DNA from: Chloroflexota bacterium
GTDB lineage: Bacteria > Chloroflexota > Dehalococcoidia > SZUA-161
Direction: 5' to 3'
Assembly: GCA_030668425.1 (NCBI GenBank)
Contig: DAOUTY010000117.1
Coordinates: 1-5,913, forward strand
DNA length: 5,913 nt
Shown here: positions 1 through 5,913 of the stretch, piece after piece
Numbering within the stretch: the stretch's first letter is position 1
Layout of the letters: the number at the start of each line of letters is the position of its first letter
The notes under the pieces: model-generated
Databases searched by the model: none
Seen by the model: only the letters and a program-made list of their open reading frames with translations
Told to the model about the DNA's origin: nothing
Translations under genes and position numbers: made by a program

Positions 1-1
1 C

Positions 2-862
2 CCCAAGCTGGTGATGAGCACCGTCACCCCGTTCGGCCAAAAAGGTCCTCTGAGCGGCTACAAGGCCGCCGATATCAATATAATGGCCATGAGCGGCTAT
101 ATGCAACTTATCGGCGAGCCCGACCAGCCACCACTGGTGCTCGGCGGCGAGCAGTCATTTTACCCCGCGGCACAGTATGCAGCAACCGGCACAGTAGCTG
201 CCCTTTTCTATAGGGATGCCACCTCCGGGAAGGGACAGCACGTGGATGTGTCCATGCAGGAAGCGATGATAACCTTCTATCACGAGCAGATGCCAGTATC
301 GATGTGGAGGAAGACGAAGGAGAACGTGGCACGGGTAGGGGTAATGGATGCCATGGTCACGCCCTGCGGCCTCTATCCCTGTAAAGACGGCTGGATTTCA
401 ATGTGCGTAGTAACCCCTCAGGAATGGGATACACTGGCACAGTGGATGCACGAGGTAACGGGCAACGATGAAGTCCTGAAAGATGAGTACAAGGGCGGGC
501 TTATCGACCGCATGCCGGTCCGCGATATGGTAAACGTGCTGGTGATAGAATTCACCGACAGGCTTACCTCACGGGAACTCTTCCTCGAGGGCCAGAAGCG
601 CAAGCTGGTTGTTATGCCAGTGAACGACGTGCCTTCACTCGTCGACGATGCCCAGCTTAATTCACGTGGCTTCTGGGTAGAGCTCGACCATCCCGTTGTA
701 GGTAAGCTAAAGTACCCCAGAGGCGCGCTATACAGCGATGCCATCGGTGCTCCTCGCAAGGCAGCTCCGCTGCTGGGTGAGGACAACGAGAGAATCTACT
801 GTGACGAGCTGGGATATTCCAGCGAAGACCTGGCGGTGCTGCGCACTACAGGTGTTATCTAG
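2..862 (+). CDS. Family III (CaiB/BaiF) CoA-transferase, 5'-truncated
   Basis: This is the C-terminal 286 residues of a CaiB/BaiF-type CoA-transferase, a cytoplasmic enzyme family that moves CoA between acyl-CoA and a free carboxylate. The reading frame is open to the window edge, and the visible protein begins inside the conserved segment ending VTPFGQKGPLSGYK. Compared with the complete neighbour, about 120 N-terminal residues are missing, so the GTG at 11 and ATG at 14 are internal codons. Further family motifs are GEPDQPPL, the helix ending in GKGQHVDVSMQEA, the PCKDGWI block and the C-terminal LGYSSEDLAVLRTTGVI. Where formyl-CoA transferase has its catalytic Asp169 there is Phe (codon 158-160) or, with a one-residue shift, Tyr; no Asp is nearby. 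The stop is followed after 39 bases by a second family III gene, suggesting a two-subunit enzyme in which this is the non-catalytic or structural partner. Family is secure; substrate unknown. Confidence 0.93.
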   Translation, partial: PKLVMSTVTPFGQKGPLSGYKAADINIMAMSGYMQLIGEPDQPPLVLGGEQSFYPAAQYAATGTVAALFYRDATSGKGQHVDVSMQEAMITFYHEQMPVSMWRKTKENVARVGVMDAMVTPCGLYPCKDGWISMCVVTPQEWDTLAQWMHEVTGNDEVLKDEYKGGLIDRMPVRDMVNVLVIEFTDRLTSRELFLEGQKRKLVVMPVNDVPSLVDDAQLNSRGFWVELDHPVVGKLKYPRGALYSDAIGAPRKAAPLLGEDNERIYCDELGYSSEDLAVLRTTGVI

Positions 863-885
863 AGCCTTTAAGAACGCGTGAAAGA

Positions 886-894
886 AAGGAAGGA
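886..894 (+). promoter_or_regulatory. Ribosome binding site deciding the ATG 902 start
   Basis: The sequence AAGGAAGGA ends 7 bases before ATG 902. The alternative GTG at 878 has no purine-rich site at a usable distance upstream, so the shorter protein is preferred. Confidence 0.7.
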
Positions 895-901
895 TAAGGC
901 T

Positions 902-2125
902 ATGGCCAAGAAAGCTCTTGAGGGTGTAAGAGTCATAGAATTCGGGCTTTACATAGCACTACCTCTAGCCACACGCCTGCTGGCTTCGATGGGAGCAGAG
1001 GTTATCAAGGTCGAGACACTTACATCCCTTGACATGTCGTGGTACGGTCCCCTCTACGCAGGCGGGGCATTGCAGCTCGAGTACCGACCACTCAAGCGGA
1101 ACGTTACCCTCAATGTGCGCAAGCCGAGAGGCAAAGAGGTCATGGAAGAGTTGCTTAAGAAAAGCGACGTGTACATTACCAACCTTGGGGCGGGAGCCCT
1201 GGCCAAGTATGGTCTGCCCTTCGACCATGTTCAATCGCTGAAGAAAGACCTGATCGTACTATGGCAGACCGGGTTAGGTAGCACAGGACCCTACGGAGGC
1301 TATAAGGCATACGGGAGGCTTATGCAACATGCCTGCGCCATATCCACCATGAGCGGTACACCTGACAACCTCGGCGTAGCCAACGTCTCCTACTCCGACT
1401 ACCATACCTCGGTGTTCAACGCTATGGCAATTATAGGAGCACTGGAGAGACGGCGCCGCACGGGCGAGGGCTGCTTTATCGAGTGCCCCATATACGAGTC
1501 CGGTGTAGTCACCGTGGGTCCCGCCTTTCTCGACTACCAGGCAAACGGAGTGATTCCGGAGCGGAGAGAGAACAGGCACCGCTTCTTTGCCCCTCACGGC
1601 GCGTACCCGTGCAAGGGAACAGACAGGTGGTGCACCATTGCGGTGACCAACGAGGAGGAATGGAAGGCCTTCTGCGGCGTCATCGGCAATCCCGCGTGGA
1701 CCAAGTCTCCGCAGTTCGCCACCGCCGCTGACAGGGTCAAGAATGTGAAAGATCTGGATCGGCTGATAGGGGAGTGGACTTCAACGCGCATCGCCCATCA
1801 GATCATGGCAAGAATGCAAAAGGCAGGGGTGCCAGCGGGAATCGTGTCCAAGGGAGAAGACCTGGATAAAAGTGAGCATCTGAAGAGCCATGATTTTTAC
1901 AAGGAAGCCGAATACTACGCCGCTGACTTCCAAAAGCCGGGCGTAACGTGGCCCGTAGCGGGGAAATCGCCAGTCTTCTCAGAGCCAATCGGGTTATCTG
2001 AAACTCCTTGCCAGTTCGGGCCCATGCACAAGGTAGGGCAGGATAACAACTATGTTTACGGCAAACTTCTGGGTATGTCGAAGGAAGAGATCAAGCAACT
2101 GACAAAAGAGGGTGTGTTCGCCTAG
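902..2125 (+). CDS. Family III (CaiB/BaiF) CoA-transferase, complete
   Basis: Complete 407-residue CaiB/BaiF CoA-transferase, the usual length for the family. It opens with LEGVRVIEFG and then GAEVIKVE, the Rossmann-like CoA-binding start of these proteins. The GLGSTGPYGGYKAYG block follows near residue 125. Asp166 in the segment SYSDYHTSVFNA aligns without gaps with the catalytic Asp169 of formyl-CoA transferase, 22 residues before the TGEG turn. This Asp forms the mixed anhydride and CoA-ester intermediates known for the family. ATG 902 is chosen over the in-frame GTG at 878 because it has a purine-rich ribosome site 7 bases upstream and matches the family start. The preceding gene is a family III member lacking this Asp, so the two probably form a heteromer like BbsEF of benzylsuccinate metabolism. 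The acid used as substrate cannot be read from the sequence. Confidence 0.95.
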   Translation: MAKKALEGVRVIEFGLYIALPLATRLLASMGAEVIKVETLTSLDMSWYGPLYAGGALQLEYRPLKRNVTLNVRKPRGKEVMEELLKKSDVYITNLGAGALAKYGLPFDHVQSLKKDLIVLWQTGLGSTGPYGGYKAYGRLMQHACAISTMSGTPDNLGVANVSYSDYHTSVFNAMAIIGALERRRRTGEGCFIECPIYESGVVTVGPAFLDYQANGVIPERRENRHRFFAPHGAYPCKGTDRWCTIAVTNEEEWKAFCGVIGNPAWTKSPQFATAADRVKNVKDLDRLIGEWTSTRIAHQIMARMQKAGVPAGIVSKGEDLDKSEHLKSHDFYKEAEYYAADFQKPGVTWPVAGKSPVFSEPIGLSETPCQFGPMHKVGQDNNYVYGKLLGMSKEEIKQLTKEGVFA

Positions 2126-2166
2126 TACAAAAGGGCACGATTACAGTTCACATTATATTTCATCTC

Positions 2167-2173
2167 AAGGAGG
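2167..2173 (+). promoter_or_regulatory. Strong Shine-Dalgarno for the amidohydrolase-like gene
   Basis: AAGGAGG lies 8 bases before ATG 2182, a near-perfect match to the 16S anti-SD. It fixes this start and argues against the overlapping reading frame that begins near 2112. Confidence 0.8.
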
Positions 2174-2181
2174 ATACCTCA

Positions 2182-3084
2182 ATGGCTACGAACCGCTTGA
2201 CAAACCCCAAAGCTATCGATATGGAGTGCTTGATGAGCACCAAGGAAGGCGCGATAAGCCGAGACCCCGCGATGATAGAGGCGTTGAAGGAGTATTTCAA
2301 AACATCAGGAATGCGCATAAAGACCGAGGACGAACAGGCACAAGACTGGAGAGACGCCGGTGTACAGGTGGTAATCCTCACAGCTACGGGCAAGCCCTTC
2401 GGCTTCACCGAGTTCGAGCAAATAAAGGACAGGCACAACTATATAGGCCAGCTTAAGAAGGACTATCCCGATGTCGTTCTGGGTTTCTGGGTAGGACTTC
2501 CCCTCGACTGGGGTGTTTGGACAGCACTGAAAGAGGTGGAGAGGTGCATCAAGGATCTGGGAAGCTTCGGCGTTTTCGTCTCGGGAATGGCTGGAATCCC
2601 AGCCAATGACAAGACGTGGTGGCCCTTCTATGAACTATGTCAGGAGGCAAAGGTCCCCATCAAGATTACGGTAGGTGCGACAGCCGGCGGCGCTGGTCAG
2701 GGTGGAGGAGGGGGCATACGCCTGGTGACCGAAAATCCGATCCCTAACGTGGATGACGTCGCCGCCGCCTTCCCGAACCTGACTATTGTCGGACATCATT
2801 ACCCCTGGCCCTTCATTGACGAGATGGTGGCTGTGATGATACACAAGGATAATGTGTATTGCGAGGTGCATGGCTGGCGGCCCAAGTACCACCACGAGCT
2901 CTTTAAGAGGGAACTGAACACCCGTGTCAAGGACAAGATAATGTTCGGTTCCGACTACCCCTTCTTCCAGTATGAAGTACTGTTCGGGGACTGGGAGGCA
3001 GCCGGTCATAAGCCGGAGGTGATGCAGAACCTCTACCTCAATACTGCGCGCAAGGTGTTAGGGTTAGATCAGGAACCCAAGTAA
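2182..3084 (+). CDS. Amidohydrolase-2 (ACMSD-like) TIM-barrel protein with altered metal site
   Basis: A 300-residue protein resembling the amidohydrolase-2 family (Pfam PF04909), which includes the decarboxylase ACMSD and lactone or pyrone hydrolases. Recognisable parts are an N-terminal strand ending AIDMECLM (11-18), a central helix pair leading to VPIKITVG (158-165), a glycine-rich loop (165-178), the FPNLTIVGHHYPWPFIDE block (197-214) and the C-terminal MFGSDYP (254-260). In ACMSD the zinc is held by His9, His11, His177 and Asp294, with His228 catalytic. Aligned by eye, the HxH pair is replaced by Glu15 and Leu17 and the third His by Thr163. His205 or His206 and Asp258 remain. The fold assignment is good, but classical zinc hydrolase or decarboxylase chemistry is doubtful. 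There is no signal peptide, so it should be cytoplasmic. Its place between a CoA-transferase and an acyl-CoA dehydrogenase suggests a CoA-thioester or related pathway intermediate as ligand; this is inference. Confidence 0.8.
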   Translation: MATNRLTNPKAIDMECLMSTKEGAISRDPAMIEALKEYFKTSGMRIKTEDEQAQDWRDAGVQVVILTATGKPFGFTEFEQIKDRHNYIGQLKKDYPDVVLGFWVGLPLDWGVWTALKEVERCIKDLGSFGVFVSGMAGIPANDKTWWPFYELCQEAKVPIKITVGATAGGAGQGGGGGIRLVTENPIPNVDDVAAAFPNLTIVGHHYPWPFIDEMVAVMIHKDNVYCEVHGWRPKYHHELFKRELNTRVKDKIMFGSDYPFFQYEVLFGDWEAAGHKPEVMQNLYLNTARKVLGLDQEPK

Positions 3085-3103
3085 ATATAAAACTCGCGAA
3101 AAC

Positions 3104-3108
3104 GGAGG
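3104..3108 (+). promoter_or_regulatory. Shine-Dalgarno for the first acyl-CoA dehydrogenase
   Basis: GGAGG is 8 bases before ATG 3117, within the 32-base gap after the upstream stop. It supports this start and translation as a separate cistron of the same transcript. Confidence 0.75.
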
Positions 3109-3116
3109 CAAGCCCA

Positions 3117-4289
3117 ATGGAGTTCAGTTTTACTCCCGAGCAAGATCGTTTGCGCCTAGAGGTGCGAGAGTTCCTGCAAAAAGAGGTCACAGAAGAGAGC
3201 AGATTGGATTTCAGACTCGACCGTCCCTATAGCCCTGATACTTGGAAGGTACTGCGCGGTCTTGGGGAAAGGGGCTGGCTCTGTCCTGCATGGCCCAGGG
3301 AATTGGGCGGCATAGGGGCTTCGCCTCTGGACAACTACGTCATTCAGGATGAGATCTCTTACGCTTTTGCGCCGGCTCCATTCGCAGTGATTTCAGCTAT
3401 GGTAGTCGGCCCTACCCTGCTATTACACGGAAGCGAGGAACAAAAGAAAAAATACCTGCCGATGATAGCCCGCGGCGAAGTCGAGTTCTCCATGGGGTAT
3501 AGCGAACCCCAGTCAGGCTCAGACCTCGCTTCGCTGTCCCTCAGAGCCGACGATAAGGGAGACTACTACCTGGTCAACGGCCAGAAGATGTTCAGCACCA
3601 AGGCTGACTTCGCAGACTACGGCTGGGTAGCAGTCAGAACCGACTTCGATAATCCCAAGAAGCATAAAGGCATCTCGCTGCTCATCGTGGACCTTAAGAA
3701 CACCCCGGGCATCACCATCAACCCCATCTACAACATGAGCGGCTATCACTCAACCGAGGTCTTCTACGATGACGTCAAAATCCCGAAGGAGAATCTGGTC
3801 GGCGAGCTGAACCAGGGCTTTTACATCATCGGAGCAGCACTCCTCTTTGAACGGGCGATTTCAGTCAGCGGGTTTCACCGCCCGCTGGAAATGCTCGTGG
3901 ATTATGTCAAGAATACCCGGCGCGGCGGGAAGCTATTGTCTGAAGACCCACTCGTGCGGCGTAAGATCGCCGAGATAGAGATGAAGTTCGCTGTGACCGG
4001 CGTGATCGCTCGCCGCCTCTCCTGGATGCAGGAGGAAAAGCTGTTTGCCCTGAATGAGACCGCAATGGCTAAGCTGCTCAGCACCGAACTGGTTTACGAC
4101 CTGGCCAACGTGGGCATTCAGGTAATGGGCCCTTACGGAGAACTGGTGTCCGACTCCAAATACGCAGAGCTCCAGGGTTGGTTTGCGCATATATATCAGG
4201 AATCTCCGCACTACAAAATAGCCGGCGGCACCTCTGAGATTCAGAGACAGATCATCTCTACCCGAGGGTTAGGTCTCCCCAGGGGTTAG
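3117..4289 (+). CDS. Acyl-CoA dehydrogenase, complete, Gly at the YEGT glutamate position
   Basis: Complete 390-residue FAD-dependent acyl-CoA dehydrogenase, which introduces an alpha,beta double bond into an acyl-CoA and passes electrons to electron-transfer flavoprotein. The N-terminal helical domain (about 1-120) begins MEFSFTPEQDRLR. The middle beta domain carries the FAD/substrate motif GYSEPQSGSDLASL (127-140) and NGQKMFSTKADFADY (154-168). The C-terminal helical domain ends in IAGGTSEIQR (368-377) and GLGLPRG. The catalytic Glu376 of medium-chain enzymes (YEGT motif) corresponds to Gly370. Glu245, in LLFERAIS, sits where long-chain and isovaleryl-CoA dehydrogenases keep their catalytic base, so the protein may still be active. 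The sequence type resembles the dehydrogenases that work as pairs (alpha2beta2). A second dehydrogenase gene begins 1.1 kb downstream and may be its partner. The substrate is not evident; a succinyl-type or branched acyl-CoA would fit the context. Confidence 0.95.
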   Translation: MEFSFTPEQDRLRLEVREFLQKEVTEESRLDFRLDRPYSPDTWKVLRGLGERGWLCPAWPRELGGIGASPLDNYVIQDEISYAFAPAPFAVISAMVVGPTLLLHGSEEQKKKYLPMIARGEVEFSMGYSEPQSGSDLASLSLRADDKGDYYLVNGQKMFSTKADFADYGWVAVRTDFDNPKKHKGISLLIVDLKNTPGITINPIYNMSGYHSTEVFYDDVKIPKENLVGELNQGFYIIGAALLFERAISVSGFHRPLEMLVDYVKNTRRGGKLLSEDPLVRRKIAEIEMKFAVTGVIARRLSWMQEEKLFALNETAMAKLLSTELVYDLANVGIQVMGPYGELVSDSKYAELQGWFAHIYQESPHYKIAGGTSEIQRQIISTRGLGLPRG

Positions 4290-4342
4290 TTCCGACTTAC
4301 AGGCGAAGCTGCAGCCATAAAACGGAGAATTGTGACTGATTT

Positions 4343-5296
4343 ATGGGCAATCTGAGAGGTTTGCCTTTGAGCAATTCCAAAGGCGCTGAGAAGACCAATA
4401 TAACGGGTTGCGTTTTCAACATAGAGCGGTTCGCGATCCGCGACGGCCCGGGGATCAGGACCACTGTTTTCCTTAAAGGTTGCCCGCTGAGATGCCTGTG
4501 GTGCAGTAATCCTGAATCCATGCAGCCACACCCGCAGCTTTTCCACTTTGTCCATTTATGCACGAGATGCTATCGGTGCGTCAAGGCATGCCCCAATGGA
4601 GCAACCAGAGTGGGTCCCGAGGGCGCGATAGAAATAGACCGCAGCCTGTGTAAGAACTGTGGTGAGTGCGTGGATGCATGCCCCAACAAGGCCAGAGAGA
4701 TGAGCGGGAAGATTATGACTGTCGAAGAGGTCCTGGAGGAGGTGAAGAAAGACTCCCTGTTCTACCAGAACTCAGGCGGGGGGATTACTGCGTCAGGAGG
4801 CGAGCCGACGCATCAGCCGGAATTCCTCTGGCACCTTTTCGCAAAGAGCCACGAGTCAGCTATCCACACGTGCCTGGACACCTGCGGATACGTGAAGACC
4901 GAGACCCTGCAAGGGATTCTGGAGCATACCGATTTGGTCCTTTACGACATCAAGCATATGGATCCAGCCAGACACAAGGAGCTTACCGGCGTCGATAACA
5001 GTCTAATCCTGGAAAACGCAAGAGTGGTTGCTGCCAGCAGGCCAATGACAATAAGAGTGCCTCTCATTCCAGGGTACAACGATTCGGAAGAGAACCTCAA
5101 TGCCCTGAGCAAGTTCATGGCTGAGCTGGGGCTCAAGAGAATCGATCTTCTGCCCTATCACGCGCTGGGCAAGCAGAAATACGAAAGATTGGGTATGGAA
5201 TACAAGCTGGGTGATCTCGAATCATATGAGAGTGAACAGGTGGCAGCTATCAAGACAGTTCTTGAGTCTTATGGGCTGGAAGTCGGAGTAGGCTAA
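4343..5296 (+). CDS. Glycyl-radical-enzyme activating protein (radical SAM)
   Basis: A 317-residue radical SAM activase that uses S-adenosylmethionine to put a glycyl radical on a partner enzyme. The diagnostic start is FAIRDGPGIRTTVFLKGC (30-47), followed by the SAM cluster cysteines C47, C51 and C54 in CPLRCLWC. Two ferredoxin-type 4Fe-4S motifs follow, C73-C76-C79-C83 and C103-C106-C109-C113. This two-cluster insert marks the BssD, HpdA and CutD type and is absent from the short pyruvate formate-lyase activase. SGGEP (151-155), HTCLDTCGY (175-183), DIKHMDPARHKELTG (202-216) and VPLIPGYNDSEEN (239-251) complete the family pattern. ATG 4343 is the first possible start because an in-frame TGA lies at 4337-4339. 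Its ribosome site is weak: GGAGAA at 4324-4329 is 13 bases away, with GTGA at 4332 as a possible closer contact. No glycyl radical enzyme is in the window, so the target, perhaps an alkyl- or arylsuccinate synthase, must lie outside it. Confidence 0.95.
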   Translation: MGNLRGLPLSNSKGAEKTNITGCVFNIERFAIRDGPGIRTTVFLKGCPLRCLWCSNPESMQPHPQLFHFVHLCTRCYRCVKACPNGATRVGPEGAIEIDRSLCKNCGECVDACPNKAREMSGKIMTVEEVLEEVKKDSLFYQNSGGGITASGGEPTHQPEFLWHLFAKSHESAIHTCLDTCGYVKTETLQGILEHTDLVLYDIKHMDPARHKELTGVDNSLILENARVVAASRPMTIRVPLIPGYNDSEENLNALSKFMAELGLKRIDLLPYHALGKQKYERLGMEYKLGDLESYESEQVAAIKTVLESYGLEVGVG

Positions 5297-5344
5297 ATAT
5301 ATTTGGATTTTGAATTTGCCTGCGACCCGAGCTCAGGCCGGGGG

Positions 5345-5379
5345 TTTATGATTTCAAGTTTAGCATTTCGGATTTGGTG
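5345..5379 (+). repeat. Five phased TTT heptads
   Basis: Five consecutive 7-base units each begin with TTT, at 5345, 5352, 5359, 5366 and 5373; the other four positions vary (ATGA, CAAG, AGCA, CGGA, GGTG). Two more units with the same spacing stand at 5302 and 5309, next to the upstream stop codon. The two groups are separated by a GC-rich stretch at 5318-5344. The period is exact, but only TTT is conserved, so this is a degenerate repeat. Function unknown. Confidence 0.5.
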
Positions 5380-5425
5380 ATAAGCTACAGTTCATACATA
5401 ACTATTTAGTCCGTTTTCGTAGTTC

Positions 5426-5432
5426 AAGGAGG
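5426..5432 (+). promoter_or_regulatory. Strong Shine-Dalgarno for the second acyl-CoA dehydrogenase
   Basis: AAGGAGG is 5 bases before ATG 5438. It fixes the start of the last gene, whose protein begins exactly as the family expects. Confidence 0.8.
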
Positions 5433-5437
5433 AGAGT

Positions 5438-5913
5438 ATGGATTACGCCCTTAACGAACAACAGGAAATGCTGAGGAATACGGCCCGCGATTTCCTGGCG
5501 AAGGAATGCCCCAAGACCCTGGTACGCGAAATGGAGAAAGACGAGAAAGGCTATTCGCCGGGACTGTGGAAGAAAATGGCGGATCTGGGCTGGATGGGCC
5601 TGGTATTCCCCGAGGAATATGGCGGCAACGGGCTGAGCATCCTCGATTTAACCATCCTCCTCCAGGAAATGGGCAGGGCGATTGTTCCCGGTCCGTTCCT
5701 TTCAACGGTCGTCTGTGGTGGGTTGACTATCTTGAAATGGGGAAGCGAAGAGCAGAAAAAGGAAATACTGCCCAAGATAGCCAAAGGTGAACTGATACTA
5801 GCCCTGGCACTCACCGAACCCAGCGCCAGCTACGATGCGGCGGATATCACTGTTCAAGCGGTCCCCGACGGAGATGACTTCGTTATCAGCGGCACCAAGC
5901 TCTTCGTTGAAAA
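5438..5913 (+). CDS. Acyl-CoA dehydrogenase, 3'-truncated
   Basis: The first 158 residues of a second acyl-CoA dehydrogenase; the frame stays open to the window edge. The N-terminal domain begins MDYALNEQQEMLRNTARDFL and contains LGWMGLVFPEEYGGNG (50-65), the usual family block. It continues with WGSEEQKKEILPKIAKGE (101-118) and the start of the FAD-binding beta domain, LALTEPSASYDAADI (123-137) and ISGTKLFVE. The standard TEPxxGSD motif is altered to TEPSASYD, a variant that I associate with the small or partner subunit of heteromeric enzymes such as pimeloyl-CoA dehydrogenase. The catalytic Glu cannot be checked because the C-terminal half lies outside. It may pair with the dehydrogenase at 3117-4289, although the activase gene separates them. 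It is on the same strand but follows a 141-base gap, so it may be transcribed separately. Confidence 0.93.
   Translation, partial: MDYALNEQQEMLRNTARDFLAKECPKTLVREMEKDEKGYSPGLWKKMADLGWMGLVFPEEYGGNGLSILDLTILLQEMGRAIVPGPFLSTVVCGGLTILKWGSEEQKKEILPKIAKGELILALALTEPSASYDAADITVQAVPDGDDFVISGTKLFVE

Larger units (their letters stand above)
5297..5437 (+). other. 141-base intergenic region, possible promoter or regulatory segment
   Basis: This is the longest gap in the window, and AT-rich. It holds a run of phased TTT triplets (described separately) and a 5-bp inverted repeat, GCCTG at 5318-5322 with CAGGC at 5334-5338, which is too weak and lacks the T tract of a good terminator. A poor promoter candidate is TTGGTG (5374-5379) with TACATA (5395-5400), 15 bases apart. 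The size suggests that the last gene may have its own transcription signal, but nothing here proves it. Confidence 0.4.

Noticed and set aside
11..16. GTG/ATG start for the first CoA-transferase
   Set aside because: The frame is open upstream to the window edge and the codons lie inside a conserved family motif, so the true start is outside the window.
878..901. GTG start extending the second CoA-transferase by eight residues
   Set aside because: No ribosome site precedes it, the added residues are lysine-rich and unlike the family start, and a good site sits before ATG 902.
2154..2159. TATATT as a -10 promoter box before the amidohydrolase-like gene
   Set aside because: No -35-like hexamer stands at 16-18 bases upstream, and the 56-base gap fits internal operon spacing.
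2112..2456. 114-codon + strand reading frame overlapping the amidohydrolase start
   Set aside because: Out of frame with a well-supported gene that has a strong ribosome site; the translation has low-complexity, charged composition and no family resemblance.
4266..4289. Repeated GGGTTAG at the end of the first acyl-CoA dehydrogenase
   Set aside because: Only two copies, both within conserved coding sequence for the family C-terminus, so the repeat is explained by codon choice.
4286..4563. Two overlapping antisense reading frames near the activase start
   Set aside because: They are shadows of the activase coding sequence and the short gap, with no recognisable domain or ribosome site.
5318..5338. 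Inverted repeat GCCTG/CAGGC as a transcription terminator
   Set aside because: Only five base pairs with an 11-base loop, and no T tract follows directly; it also overlaps a competing CCCG/CGGG pairing.
5451..5814. Other-frame reading frames on both strands over the last gene
   Set aside because: They overlap the acyl-CoA dehydrogenase frame, which has a strong ribosome site and clear family motifs.

Overview
The window is a single-strand run of six protein-coding genes, all on the + strand and cut at both ends. It reads as part of a catabolic operon from an anaerobic bacterium. In order: a 5'-truncated family III (CaiB/BaiF) CoA-transferase, a second complete CoA-transferase of the same family, a TIM-barrel amidohydrolase-2 (ACMSD-like) protein, an acyl-CoA dehydrogenase, a glycyl-radical-enzyme activating protein (radical SAM with two extra ferredoxin-type 4Fe-4S motifs), and the N-terminal part of a second acyl-CoA dehydrogenase. 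Gaps are 39, 56, 32, 53 and 141 bases. No RNA gene, insertion sequence, CRISPR array or transposase was seen.

The organism cannot be named from the sequence. The radical SAM activase points to an anaerobe, because glycyl radical enzymes are destroyed by oxygen. Moderate GC by eye, frequent ATA and AGG codons and good Shine-Dalgarno sites would fit Dehalococcoidia (Chloroflexota), a syntroph or a Desulfobacterota lineage. This is a guess from style, not a phylogenetic result.

The likely logic is that the CoA-transferase pair activates a carboxylic acid by moving CoA from a donor thioester, and the acyl-CoA dehydrogenases oxidise the resulting acyl-CoA. The activase would install the glycyl radical on an enzyme that starts or feeds the pathway. 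Paired family III CoA-transferases, an acyl-CoA dehydrogenase and a glycyl-radical activase are also the ingredients of anaerobic toluene/alkane degradation by fumarate addition (Bss/Ass plus BbsEFG). However, no glycyl radical enzyme, mutase, thiolase or hydratase lies in the window, and the amidohydrolase-like gene is not part of that textbook set. The substrate is therefore open.

Three of the enzymes lack residues that define their families when aligned by eye. The first CoA-transferase has no Asp at the catalytic position, while its neighbour does. The amidohydrolase has lost three of the four zinc ligands of ACMSD. The first acyl-CoA dehydrogenase has Gly in place of the usual C-terminal catalytic Glu but carries a Glu at the alternative helix-G position. 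The 141-base gap before the last gene holds five TTT triplets at exact 7-base spacing.
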